Part shown: piece by piece, positions 46,384 through 58,300 of the stretch
How positions within the stretch are numbered: the first letter of the stretch is position 1
How the letters are laid out: the number at the start of each line of letters is the position of its first letter
NCBI RefSeq assembly: GCF_018873765.1
Contig: NC_057921.1
Span: 64,903,557 to 64,967,556, forward strand
Length of the DNA stretch: 64,000 bases
Direction: 5' to 3'
DNA from: Telopea speciosissima
Taxonomy: Eukaryota > Streptophyta > Magnoliopsida > Proteales > Proteaceae
The notes under the pieces: model-generated
Database searches by the model: none
What the model was told of the DNA's origin: nothing
Seen by the model: the letters and a program-made list of their open reading frames with translations, nothing else
Program-made: the position numbers and the translations under genes

Positions 46384-49300
46384 CTAAACTTTCCTGACCT
46401 GAATATTATGAGTGGATTGGGACCTCCAGATTGGCTGTCTGCCACTTTGAACTAGCGCTACCTCTTCTCCTCCTTTCACCATACCTTGCTCCTGAACAAG
46501 AGAATCCTTGTAGTTTAGAACAACCAAAGGGGAAAACTTAGGAATCTTAGCTTGTTTTGAAATGGAGCATGCATGAGGAAAATGACCATATCTAACCAGA
46601 AACACCAACATTATACATAAGCATCTTTGGGGGCAATTACTTGGGAGCTTTTTTACAATTAATAAGCAATTATGCAACAGAACTCCATGCATAAAAGATC
46701 CGAGTCCCATATGATAATATTTATGGGTATACCGACTCACCCACTTGCAAGCTCAATAAATGGCAAGGTTAGGGCAAATCACAGCAAAAAGGTTGGAACA
46801 ATTGTTGGTTTACCTTCAAATCTAGTAGAACTACTATGGCTAAAATATTTAAAAGGGTAACTCCTAGAGAGAATTTTCTGCGGATCATGCAGTTTGAGTT
46901 TGGGGGGCTATGCCCCATCTTGTAAAAGTCTATTGTGCAGGTCACATCCCAAGCTTGGTGGCACTGAAATATTGGGGGCACAAACCCCTGAATGTGCACC
47001 GTTTGTAGCACAAACAGTAAATCCTCCAACATCTACCTACGCAAGTGTTACTGTAAACATAGTCTAGAGGAACAAACAGAGTGGAATAAGAACAGACCAG
47101 ACTGGGCCATTTGAGTGACAATGAAAAGGTTTAACAAAGACCTAATCTAGCCACCACAAAATGAATAGTCTGACTAGTAGTTTTCCCCCATGTAAAATCA
47201 AATATTGTTGAGGACAAATCCAAGAGCTTGGTAGCACCAAACTGTCAGAGAAATGCCTGAGTGTGTATGACATGTAGCAAAAAAGAGTAGTCCCCCCCCC
47301 CCTCCCACACCTGCAGAGGTGTTACTGTTAACCCAGGCCTGAAACAGCACTCCCAACGAACAAATGGAGTCAAAAAATTGCAAGGTTTATTCTAGACCTG
47401 GACGTCTACTCGGAAATGCATGGCCCAAGCAGCAAGGGTAGGTAGTTTGATCAGAACCATTTGCAATTGTAAAAGGGATGGACTCAATTTATTCTCTCAG
47501 TAACTGGCCTGATTATTATTAATATTGAAATGTGTTAAAGAGATGTTGTGTCATGGGGTACAAGTGTGGGTGATTCACGATAGGGGGAGTGATCCCTATC
47601 GTGGATAACAGTTGACGATTAGATCTGTTTTATTGTTTACTAGTTAGATTTATCTACGTTCTCTTATATTAGCTATTATGTTATCTCTTGTACTATTGTA
47701 TCCTATCTAGGATACTTGCTTAAGCTGTAGCTACTGTTTTTTGTTATAATTCGTGGGACGCTGCTGAGACTACCAATTGCTAGTCTTCGCAGCAGTCATC
47801 TCTTCTTCCTCCATAGTTCGCTCCTCTCTCTCCCTCTTGTATGGTTGCTGGTTGTTAATTTCTGAAATTGTTACAAAATGCATGCCAAACCAGTTTATGT
47901 CCATCCATTCCAAAGAATTAATTACTCATCTCAACCTAATTGCAGCCCAGAAGCATATGTAAGAATAATCCCACAAAAGTTACCTGCAACAATGATAAGG
48001 CACTGGCGAATGTTTCTTCAGCATCATCAGAGAACTGCATGTACATGGGGCATACACCTTGGTACAAGGCCAATCTCTGTCTAACTCTCTCCCTAAATGT
48101 CCATCAAAGCCAATGTAGTCACTAATCAGCCATTATAAAATTCACATAACAGGTCAACAAGTCACAAATTTCACAACATGCTCTTTAAGAAATTATATTC
48201 TCAGAATGCCATCATTCCAGTCCATCAAATTTGCTGAAATAACAGTAAGAAATGGAGCAAGTTCAATTCCTTTAGGCTTCAATTCTTACTCATGTTGTCA
48301 ATGATAAAGAAATATAAGAAGAGGAATTCTCAAATTAGAACGTAAGGTAGTTTAAAAAGAAAAAAAGATGACAGGGACTCATCGATCAATGCTTTCTTCA
48401 GAAAGAGACCTCATTAGGCAAAAGATGCCCAAGATTAAAATAACATTTAGCCACCCACTGCTTAGAGATGTTGCTAATATTTATGAGCAACCAGGAGAAA
48501 GAGAAGGATCAGCTGGGACAATCCTTCCATATCCACTTTACATTAGGATTACATTCTAGGCTGAAATTAGATACCAACCAGCTTGTTATGCAAACAACAA
48601 TAATAATGAGTGAGAGCTTTCTATCCTTCCTCAATGATCAAAATTTCCTTCTTGAAAGAATGCCTGTAGAGTTTTAATGGAGATCACGATACTCACTCAT
48701 TTGTAAATGCAAAAATAGTGCCAGAAGGTCGGTAATGGCTCAGGAGGATGGCCATGAACCCAGTTCTAGTGAAGACTACAATCGAGGTGCCAAGGGTGTT
48801 GGACATCATGGTTGCATGAAATGCAAACATTCCACTCATATGGTTCTACAAAACATAAAAAGCTTCAAGTTAAAATTAAGGTGAAAATCAAATGATACGA
48901 GAAAAGACAGGATACATATAGAAGTTACTGTAGTTGAAGGCATAAGTGGTGGTAACAAACCTTAAAAGCTTGACCAAGATTTGGAGGCTGTTCACTCTTA
49001 ACCACTGTCGCTTCAGTCCTTAGAGAGACAGTGTGCATAACCTTCACTGCTTTCAGTGGGAACCTGCATGAAAGTGAGATAAATGAATTTGCATATCGTG
49101 TGAAGGTAGAAGTATAGCCTCAAAATAAGCCATATTAATAGCTTAACCATGTTAGAAGGCAAGCTAGGCTTTTCTTAAAGCTTAAAATTGGGCCCCGAAT
49201 AAAGGTCTATTAACCTCTCTAAAAAACCACAAACGGTGCCAATACTTTTGAACTAGATACAGTATCCAATTTGTCCTACTAGTGAATTGCACCAGGCATG

Positions 49301-52300
49301 CAAGCAAGGTAATTCGCCCCACCATGTGAAGCATTTTATGTAGGAAATCATCTAGGGAAAAGCTCAATGTGTCAATCTATATCTACATCTGCAATTTACA
49401 TAATTAAACTAGGCAGTTTTAACTTTTAAGTATTTTTCTAGCCAGCTGAAATCTGACATAGAATTTAGGGAATTACATCTTGGTTCAGATGCCCATAGAG
49501 GATCTGTAAGGGACATATTGAAAGTGGGCCCAATCTCACTAGGGTTGGGTAGAAATGCCACCCAATGCATCCAACTTGGTCTTTCAGTTGCATTGGATTG
49601 GATCAAGTGTCAAGGTCCTTTGTGGTGGTGTCTGAGCTATCTTATCTGTTGAAGTGGTTCCCTTGTTGGATCAAGGTGCTGTTGATGTAGTGCTTCTATA
49701 ATGCAAGTGGTGGCATGCTTGCTTGGATGTTTTCTGCACAAGGTCTCAGTTATCAAGAGGAGCTGGATACCTTGTTATGTACTTGCAATGTGCGTGAAAT
49801 GGGCATGGATAGTGTGCTAGGCTTGTTCTGCTCAACAATAGGCACATGTGCTGAAACAAGGTTGGTAGCATTTCTGAAGGGTTCATTTTTCCTTCTGTCA
49901 AAGTGTGAAAAGCTTCACATCCTCCTTTCAGCAGAAGGGGATGCCTACTCTGTTGTGGCAAGCATTGGTCAAATGCTATGGGCCATACATGGGGCAGGCT
50001 GACTTGGTTCTCATGCATCAAGGTTACAAACAATCTCCAAGTGGATACTGAAGGCAGGCTCTTGTCTGTTAGTGTGGCTAGAGTTTCCTTGTAGGATCAT
50101 GTACTGGTAAGGTGAAAAGCTGAATTTGGCCCTTGCAAGTTCAGGTTTCTGGTTGGGCTGGCCATCCACCTGACCTGGCTCACACAAGTTGCATCTTTAC
50201 CACCACCCCACCTTTTCATACACAACAGTCGCATGCTGTCCTCCAGTCCACACCATTAACATATTTAAGAAGATGCAAAATGGGGAAAAAAAAAATCTTA
50301 CTTTCCATGAGCTGTTTCTCCAGAGAGCATGACTGCATCAGCACCCTCGCGAACTGCAATGGCAATGTCTGAGACTTCTGCCCGTGTTGGTGTAGGATGA
50401 ACAATCATACTTTCCAGCATATTTGTTGCCACAATAACAGCTTTTCCCATGCTACGGCACATATTAACAATCTCTTCCTATACAAAAAAAAAAAGAAGCA
50501 ATTTGTTTGCCAAAAAGAGAAAATTTAGAATGATTAAACTGTTAAGGCAATAACTCTAAGTAGACTTAGAAAAACAAAGTAAATGATCAATCATTGTTCA
50601 AGCAGCAAAAGGCTCTTCCAAATTATGTTTTCTCTGTAGTCTTGCTTCTATCAGAAATAAGAAAACTACCTGTAGCAGTGGAACCTCCTCAATAGGGAGC
50701 TCAGCTCCAAGATCTCCACGAGCAACCATAGCCTACACATAAAGAGAAACATGTCATATTATTGTAATAATCCAACCTATAGAATGTAGCGATACTTTGA
50801 TAATAGGAATGCAAAGATAAAGTGATCACCCCATCAGATGCAGTTATAATTGAATGGAGATTTGGTATAGAGTCAGCACTTTCAATTTTGACAATCACGT
50901 GTATGTCTGCATTACAGCCTGCAAAAACAACAGGGAAGGAATGCTATCAATAAGACATGAATTATTAAAACCAACCAAAAAATCTAGTCTAGATTCAAAT
51001 GCATGTATCTTAATAATTTCTGTGTCGTGTATTTACTTCGCAGATAATCCTTCAATTCATGGACTACTTTTGCATCCTTTACAAATGAAACGGCATAAGA
51101 GTCCACTTTATTGTCCACTCCAAATTTAATATCTTCCCAGTCTTTTTCTGCATAACCAAAGTAAACAGTTACTCAGATTTACAAAACAATAGAAGTAATA
51201 GTCATTTGATAAAGAAAGAAGAGCTATCAATAAGAAGGAAACAAATATTCAAAAAATCAGATTTTTTTCTTTCTTTCTGATATTATAAAGGATACAAGTT
51301 GGTGCACCAAGGTCCTACCGGTGATGGATGGCAGTGTAGCACTTTTTCCCCGAACATTCAAGTGTCGTCTAGACTTGAGCTCTCCGCCATCAACAACTTC
51401 ACATTTTACCGAATCTTCAGTCTTTGACTTAACAACAAATGACATCATTCCCCCTGTAGAAACAAGTCCAATGTCACTAGTGTCAAATCATCTGTGTGTG
51501 AAACGAGTTAAACATCACTTTGATAAATTAAAGAGTTCATATATGCATATCTAATTTTTTTTTACATTTTGCAAAATGTTTAAGAAATGAGACATTTGCG
51601 CAACATCACAAGTAAATAATAACTGTGCGCACATGTGCATGCGCTGTGTATGTGTATGTATGTGAAACAGAGGAAATAGCAAAACTTATCAAAATAATTG
51701 ACAGTGTTTGAAATAAAAGCTTTTCAGAAAGATGCAATTAAAACCTTGTTTATGGAAAGGGAAAAGGCTGGGCACACCACCCGCGAGCCACACGCTGGTG
51801 GGCACTGTGTCTAAATCTCTCTTTCCCCTTTGAAATGACCCCCCTGCCCCTCCTGTATGGTGCCCCATCCTGAGCCCCCACCTGCTAGCATGCGGCATGC
51901 GGGCGGCGTGCGTATCCCTTTCCCTTATGGAAATTAACGTGATCCATATATCTAATAAAAATATTTGCTGCATGCAATCAACAAAAAACTTCTTGCAAAT
52001 GTTTCAGAACTAGTGAACTACCATAAGGAAAACAGGAACATGTTAACAATTCTAGAAACCAATATAAACAAAAGGGATTTTCTTATTGCTACCCCTTAAG
52101 GTGTCAAATAATTTGTAACCTTATTGCCCTCTTAATTTAACAACATTTTCAGCAAGGGTAAAACTGGGCATTTCAAATGTATAGTAGAAACAAGACAATG
52201 ACAACTACTCAAAATGACACAATGGTAAGTGTTAACAAAACAGGTTTGTGGAATAATGCTTGAATGATCAATGAGATCAGTCAAGCTCTCTATTTATAAT

Positions 52301-55300
52301 AATAATAAACGAGATAACAAGGGGAAACACTATTCACGACACTGTTCACATAAACAGTGTCACAGCCCTAATTACATTTCTACCCTTGCTCATAAATACA
52401 TAAATAAAAAATAAATAAAACACCTAAAAGACCAGAATACCATGGTGGTATTCTGGTGTACGTAATTTAACACTCCCCCTCAAGTTGGTGCAAATATATC
52501 AATCATGCCCAACTTGACTAGAATGGGATGAAACAATTTCCCAGATAATCCCTTAGTGAAGATATCAGCAACCTGATCAGCAGACTTCACAAAGGGAACA
52601 CAAATCAACCTTTCTTCCAGCTTTTCCTTGATGAAATGTCTGTCCACTTCAACATGTTTAGTGCGATCATGCTGTACCGGGTTGTGTGCAATGCTGATTG
52701 CAACTTTGTTATCACAGTACAACATCATGGGAAGATGAACAGGAACACTAAGATCTTGTAGCAAGCCTTTCAACCAAAGTAACTCACAAATGCCTTGTGC
52801 CATAACCCAAAACTCGGCTTCAGCACTAGAACGAGCCACCACATTCTGCTTCTTGCTACGCCAAGTGACCAAATTGCCACCTACAAAAGAACGACCCAGA
52901 GATAGACTTCCGATCTGCAGAGCCAGCCCACAAGATCGGTATACGCCTCTACCCGTAGGTTACCATTAGGAGACAGAAGAATGCCTTTTCCAGGAGCGAC
53001 TTCAAGTAGTGGAGAATCAAGAAGAAGCCTCCATGTGAGAAGAATAGGGATCATGCATGAACTGACTCACAGTACTCACAGCAACAGCAATATCTGAACG
53101 TGTGTGAGAGATAAATCAGCTTTCCCACTAGGCATTGGTACCGGCCTGTATCAACAGGTTCACCCTCCTTTTCTTTGAGACGAACAGTAGCCTCCATAGG
53201 AGTATCTGAAGGGTGACATCCTAACAGACCAGTTTCAGCCAACAAGTCTAGGACATACTTCCTTTGGGAGAGAAAGATGCCTTTAGAAGATCTGGCAACC
53301 TCAATCCCAAGAAAGTACCGTAGCGGCCCTAGATCTTTAATCTCGAATTCCTGCCCAAGAAACCTCTTCAACCGGCTGATCTCATCCCCATCATTGCCTG
53401 TAACCACAATGTCATCCACATACACTATAAGAACAGTGAGCTTCTCACCAGCCCTCTTTATAAAGAGAGTATGATCAGCATTACTTTGCTTGTAGCCAAC
53501 AGATGTCATTGCCTTGTGGAACCGACCAAACCATGCTCGAGGTGACTGCTTCAGCCCATACAATGCTCGCTTCAATTTGCACACCTTGCCTTCATTATTG
53601 TCAGAAGAAAAACCTGGTGGAATATCCATGTATACCTCCCCACAAAGTTTCCCATTTAGGAAGGCATTCTTCACATCCAACTGTTGGAGATCCCATCCAA
53701 GATTAACTGCACACGATAGTAAAACCCGAACTGTATTCAATTTTGCAACAGGAGCAAAAGTCTCCTGATAGTCAATCCCATATGTTTGGGTGAAGCCCTT
53801 TGCAACCAAACGTGCCTTATACCGATCCACAGACCCATCAATCTTTTGTTTGACCACAAATACCCACTTGCATCCCACTGGTTTTTTTCCTGAAGGGAGG
53901 GTTACAAGATCCCAAGTGTTGTTTTTTTCTAAAGCTCTCATTTCTTCCAACATAGCTGCCTTCCACTTTCCATCTGTATATGCTTCCTGCCAATTTTTTG
54001 GAATAGGAACAGAAGAAAGAGAGGACACAAATGCACTAAAAGATGGAGAAAGAGAACTATAAGAAATAAAGCGAGAAATGGGATGCAGGGTGCAAGTCCT
54101 AGTACCTTTTCGATGAGCAATAGGTAGATCGGAAGGAGAGGTCTCACCACAAGGAGGAGGAGGATCTGACTCCTAGGTTGGCAATTGGATAGGTATTGGT
54201 GCCACAGTGGATTGATGCTGCCCTCTATTGGAGTGTCTCTTGTAGGTGATGATATTAGAGTTGTCAATTTTCTTCTGAAATTCACTGATGGTTCTCTAGA
54301 CTGGAGTCAACTCCCCCTGACAATGATCATTACTACCATTATTTCCTACATACTCCCCCTGTAAAGGAGTCCCTACAGATGAAGGGACAACAGCCAAAGG
54401 AGGCTGGGCAGCAGCCAAAGAAGGCTGGGCAGCAGCCAAAGGAAGCTGGACAGCAGCGGTAGGAGGCTGGGCAGCAGTGGTAGGAGACTGGGCAGCAGCC
54501 AAAGGAGGAATTTCAAGGGGAGGAAACACAAGCACATCTTCACTGGAACCATAATTCTCCCCCTGAAAATGTGTAGACTGATAATAGGCAAGACTTTCAT
54601 GAAAGACCACATCCATACTGACCAAAGTATGACGAGAAGGAGGGTGGTAACACTTATAACCTTACTGGGTTGGAGAATAACCCAAAAAAATACACCTTAA
54701 CCCACGAGGATCAAATTTGCCATGAGGTTTAGTGTCTCTGGCATAACACACACAACCAAAAACTTTGGGAGGAACCACAAAGATGGAATTCCCATGTAAA
54801 ATATCGACCGGACTGCGGGAGTCAAGAACACGGGAAGGCAACCGATTAATAAGATAGGTTGCAGTAAGAATAGCATCCCCCCAATATTGGGAGGGAACAT
54901 GGCGCGAAAACATCAACGCCCTGGCCACTTCCAACAAGTGTCGGTTCTTCCTTTCAGCTACACCATTTTGGGCTGGGGTATCAACACAACTTGTCTAATG
55001 AACAATCCCATTATCAGCAAGGTATTTCTGAAATTGAGTCTCTGTATACTCAGTCCCATTATCACTTCTCAAGACTTTGAGAGTAGCATTGAACTGAGTT
55101 TTGACCATGTTATGGAAATGCTGAAAACAAGAAAAAACTTGATTTTTGGTGTGTAAAAGATAAACCCATGTGTGTCTAGAATGACAATCAATAAAAGAGA
55201 CAAACCAACGGTGACCAGAAACCAAAGTCTTACGACTGGGGCCCCAAACATCAGAATGTACTAAGTGAAAAAGTGAAGAACTCCTTTTATTAGAAATAGA

Positions 55301-58300
55301 ATAAGTTGAACGTGTCTATTTAGCCAGAACACAAGCCTCACAAAAGAAATCGGTCTTATCACAATGTTTAACCAAAGTAGGAAATAAAGATATTAAGATG
55401 CTTAAGGGGAGGGGGGGACCTAATCTAGAGTGCCATTGATATATTTCAGAAGATACTAAGGAATTCTGATGTAGTGGTAGTAATGGAGGTGGAGTGAGAC
55501 GTCCATCGTCAAGCAGGTATAGGCCACCATGCACTTTACCCAATTCAATCGTCTTCCCAGAGTCCAGATCCTGAAAAACACAATGGGAAGAAAAAAATGT
55601 TACTTTGCAGTTAAGATCACGAGTTATACTACTAATAGAAAGAAGGTTAGTAGTAAAATTTGGAATATATAAAACATTGGACAAAGGAAGGGAAGGAGTG
55701 CAGTTAATGATTCCTTTTCCAGAAATGGAGGAAAGGGAACCATCAGCCACCTTGACTTTGTCTTTCCCAGAGGTAGGAGAATAACGATGGAAGAGGCTAG
55801 AGGACCCGGTCATGTGATCTGTAGCTCCAGAATCAATGATCCAAGGATGGGAAGCCTACGAGGCACAATGACCACCAAATGAAATACCCGACCGAGCAAA
55901 GTGTAAACCGAAGGAGTAGACGAAGTGGCGTATTAGGCTGGTGTAGTAGAGGCAGGCGGTGGAAGACTTTAGCACACGTAGGAATGCCTATAAATCCTCC
56001 CGAGATAGGCCGTGTCGTAGTAGGGGCTGCGTGTGACTGAGTGATTGGCCTTGGTTTTTGGTTTTCGCTGCAGCCCGTTTAGCTTCAAAGTCGCAGGCTT
56101 CCCATGAAGTTTCCAACATTTGTCCTTGGTGTGATAAGGCTTATGACAATGCTCACAAGTAATAGTGCCGATAGTAGTACCACCCACTGAGAGAGTGCCA
56201 ATCGGTGTAGAAGGCGCCGACATGAGTCCGAAGGGCGATCTGTCGGGGACAGCAGGGTGCAACATAGCAGCTCTGCGATTTTCTTGAGAGGAGACCAAGG
56301 CATAAGATCGCTCAAGTTTGGGAAAAGGGAATGGCCCAACACTTGAACACGAATTGGGTCATACTCAACATTCAACCCAACCAAGAAGTCATAGACCCCG
56401 ATTTTATCCACATGTTTCTTATAGGCAGCCAGATTAGTAGCATTATCAGGTTGGTAATCAGAGAAGTGGTCCAACTGTTGCCAAAGGTTGCGCAGAGTAG
56501 CATAATATTTAGAGACTGTTAAGTCCCCCTGAGTAGTATGAAGAACCTTCTTCCTGAGTTCATAGACTTGTGCATCATTATCAAGCTGTCCGTACGTTTC
56601 CTTACAGGCTGACCAAACCTGAGAAGCTATATTAAAAAGGAGGAACCCATGTGCAATGTCCGAAGTCATAGAACCAATCAAATAAGACATGAGAACACCA
56701 TTGTTGGCAAGCCCGAGTCAGGGCAGCACGGGGCAGCAGGCATAGGAAGTGCCATCAATGTGGCGGTGAGACCACGACCAACAATAGCAAAAGAGGCTGA
56801 CCGAGACCACAATAGGTAGTTGCTGCCATCAAGTTTGATGGGATTGGGCTGAAAAGTATGATAATCTGATTTTTCATGTCCAGGTTGATTAGAAGTTGTA
56901 GTGGTATCAGCAGAGTCACCCATAGTTGCAACAAAGCTGTGGATAATGAAAAACCAGCAATTACACCAAACCAAGAGCTGAAATCAAGGTCGAGTGGGCC
57001 AATATGAAGGGCAAAACAGCTCCCAAAAAATCAGCAACAGCATAGAGATCCCTTCCACAGAGATCGACAATGTCAGGGTTTTGGAAGAGAACCCGAAATT
57101 GGAGATCGATGTGGTGATGGGGATCCAAAAAAAATTGACGAAGAAGCTTGATCGAATCTGTCCAGGAACCTGTAGAGGATGTCCTTGATGAAGAGAAGAA
57201 GCTCCAATAAAAAAACAGCAGCAAACAGCCCAATTCCCAAAAATCGATAATGATCAGGGTTTTAGAAAACCCTAAAAAAGAGGAATCGATTGGGAGAAGG
57301 GGTCTTCAACAACCAAAAAAGGCTTGAGGGCAGCTGGTCCAGATCGCAGATGAGTGTCCAATATGCAAAAAATCAGCCTTGATCAATGGTAGTGGCTAGG
57401 GCTTCAAAATTCTGGAAACTCCAAAAATCGCAGATAGGAACCAGCAGCAATCGAACCAAATAAATTATCTCATAAAGGGGAAAAACAGAGGTCGGAATAG
57501 AGCAGCAACTAGATCATATGATCACCTCTGTAGTGCTGCCCTTAGGAAGGGAGGAGAAGCAAAGGGGAAAAAGGAGAGAAAAGAAATCGAGAGAAGGGGA
57601 GGAAAGAAAAAACGATAGGAAGGGAGTGGGTTTTGAAAACTTAGATCAGAGAAATTTTGGCTCTGATGCCATGTTAACAAAACAGGTTTGTGGAAAAATG
57701 CTTGAATGGTCAATGAGATCAGTCAAGCTCTCTATTTATAATAATAATAAAAGAGATTACAAGGGGAAACACTATTCACGACACTGTTCACGTGAACAGT
57801 GTCACAGCCCTAATTACATTTCTACCCTTGCTCATAAATACATAAATAAAAAATAAATAAAACACCTAAAAGACCGGAATACCCCCATGGTATTCTGGTG
57901 TACATAATTTAATAGTAAGTCACTTTCAAATGATTTTGAAAACCCTCTCTTACCCTTGAATTAAAGAACTTCTGAGAGTAAGACAAGGGGCAATCAAAAG
58001 AAGGTTGCATGATCTAAATACACCTATAGAGGTGTCATTAATACAATTCCTAAACAAAATAACATAAATACATTGTACTATATTGGGGAGGAGGGGAATG
58101 GTGTTTTCTTGGTGGACAATTTTCCATAATAAATTTACAGATTCATTAGTTAATTTCCATATTTCAGATAATATTGCATAACTTTCAAGGATGTGGGAGA
58201 ATATTTGCCAGAACTGAGAAGTTTAAAGCCGAACCGTAACTTTAGGTGCGGGATTGGGGTGTCCATATCTGCTCAAACTCTACAAGTATGTGGAATGACC

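Larger units (their letters stand above)
52230..57914 (-). mobile_element. Ty1-copia LTR retrotransposon, broken, in pyruvate kinase intron 3
   Basis: A 5685-bp element, same strand as the host gene. Two LTRs of 243 bp, each starting TGTTAACAAAAC, are flanked by a 5-bp target duplication GTAAG (52225-52229 and 57915-57919). The region next to the upstream LTR carries a TGGCATCAGAGC primer-binding site of the initiator-tRNA-Met type, and a polypurine tract adjoins the other LTR. Internal parts in order on the minus strand are gag with a zinc knuckle (about 56.0-56.9 kb), protease and integrase (about 54.7-55.8 kb), a Pro/Ala-rich linker, reverse transcriptase (about 53.05-54.03 kb) and RNase H (about 52.5-52.9 kb). 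That order defines copia. The coding region is broken in several places, so it is a fossil. The LTRs differ at roughly a dozen positions, suggesting an age of low millions of years. Confidence 0.93.
52080..58010. repeat. Small intronic repeat split by the copia element
   Basis: The parts outside the copia element (52080-52229 and 57915-58010) together resemble 59165-59395 in intron 2. Shared words are TGTAACCTTA, TGCC, CATTTCA-ATGTGTA-like sequence, AATGACAACT, AATGACA-CAATGGTA, CACTTTCAAAT, and AGACAAGGGGCAATC with AAAGAAGGTT. The outer ends (GTAACCTTATTGCCC and GGGCAATCAAAAGAAGGTTG) are roughly inverse, so it may be a MITE. The copia target site lies inside it. Confidence 0.55.
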
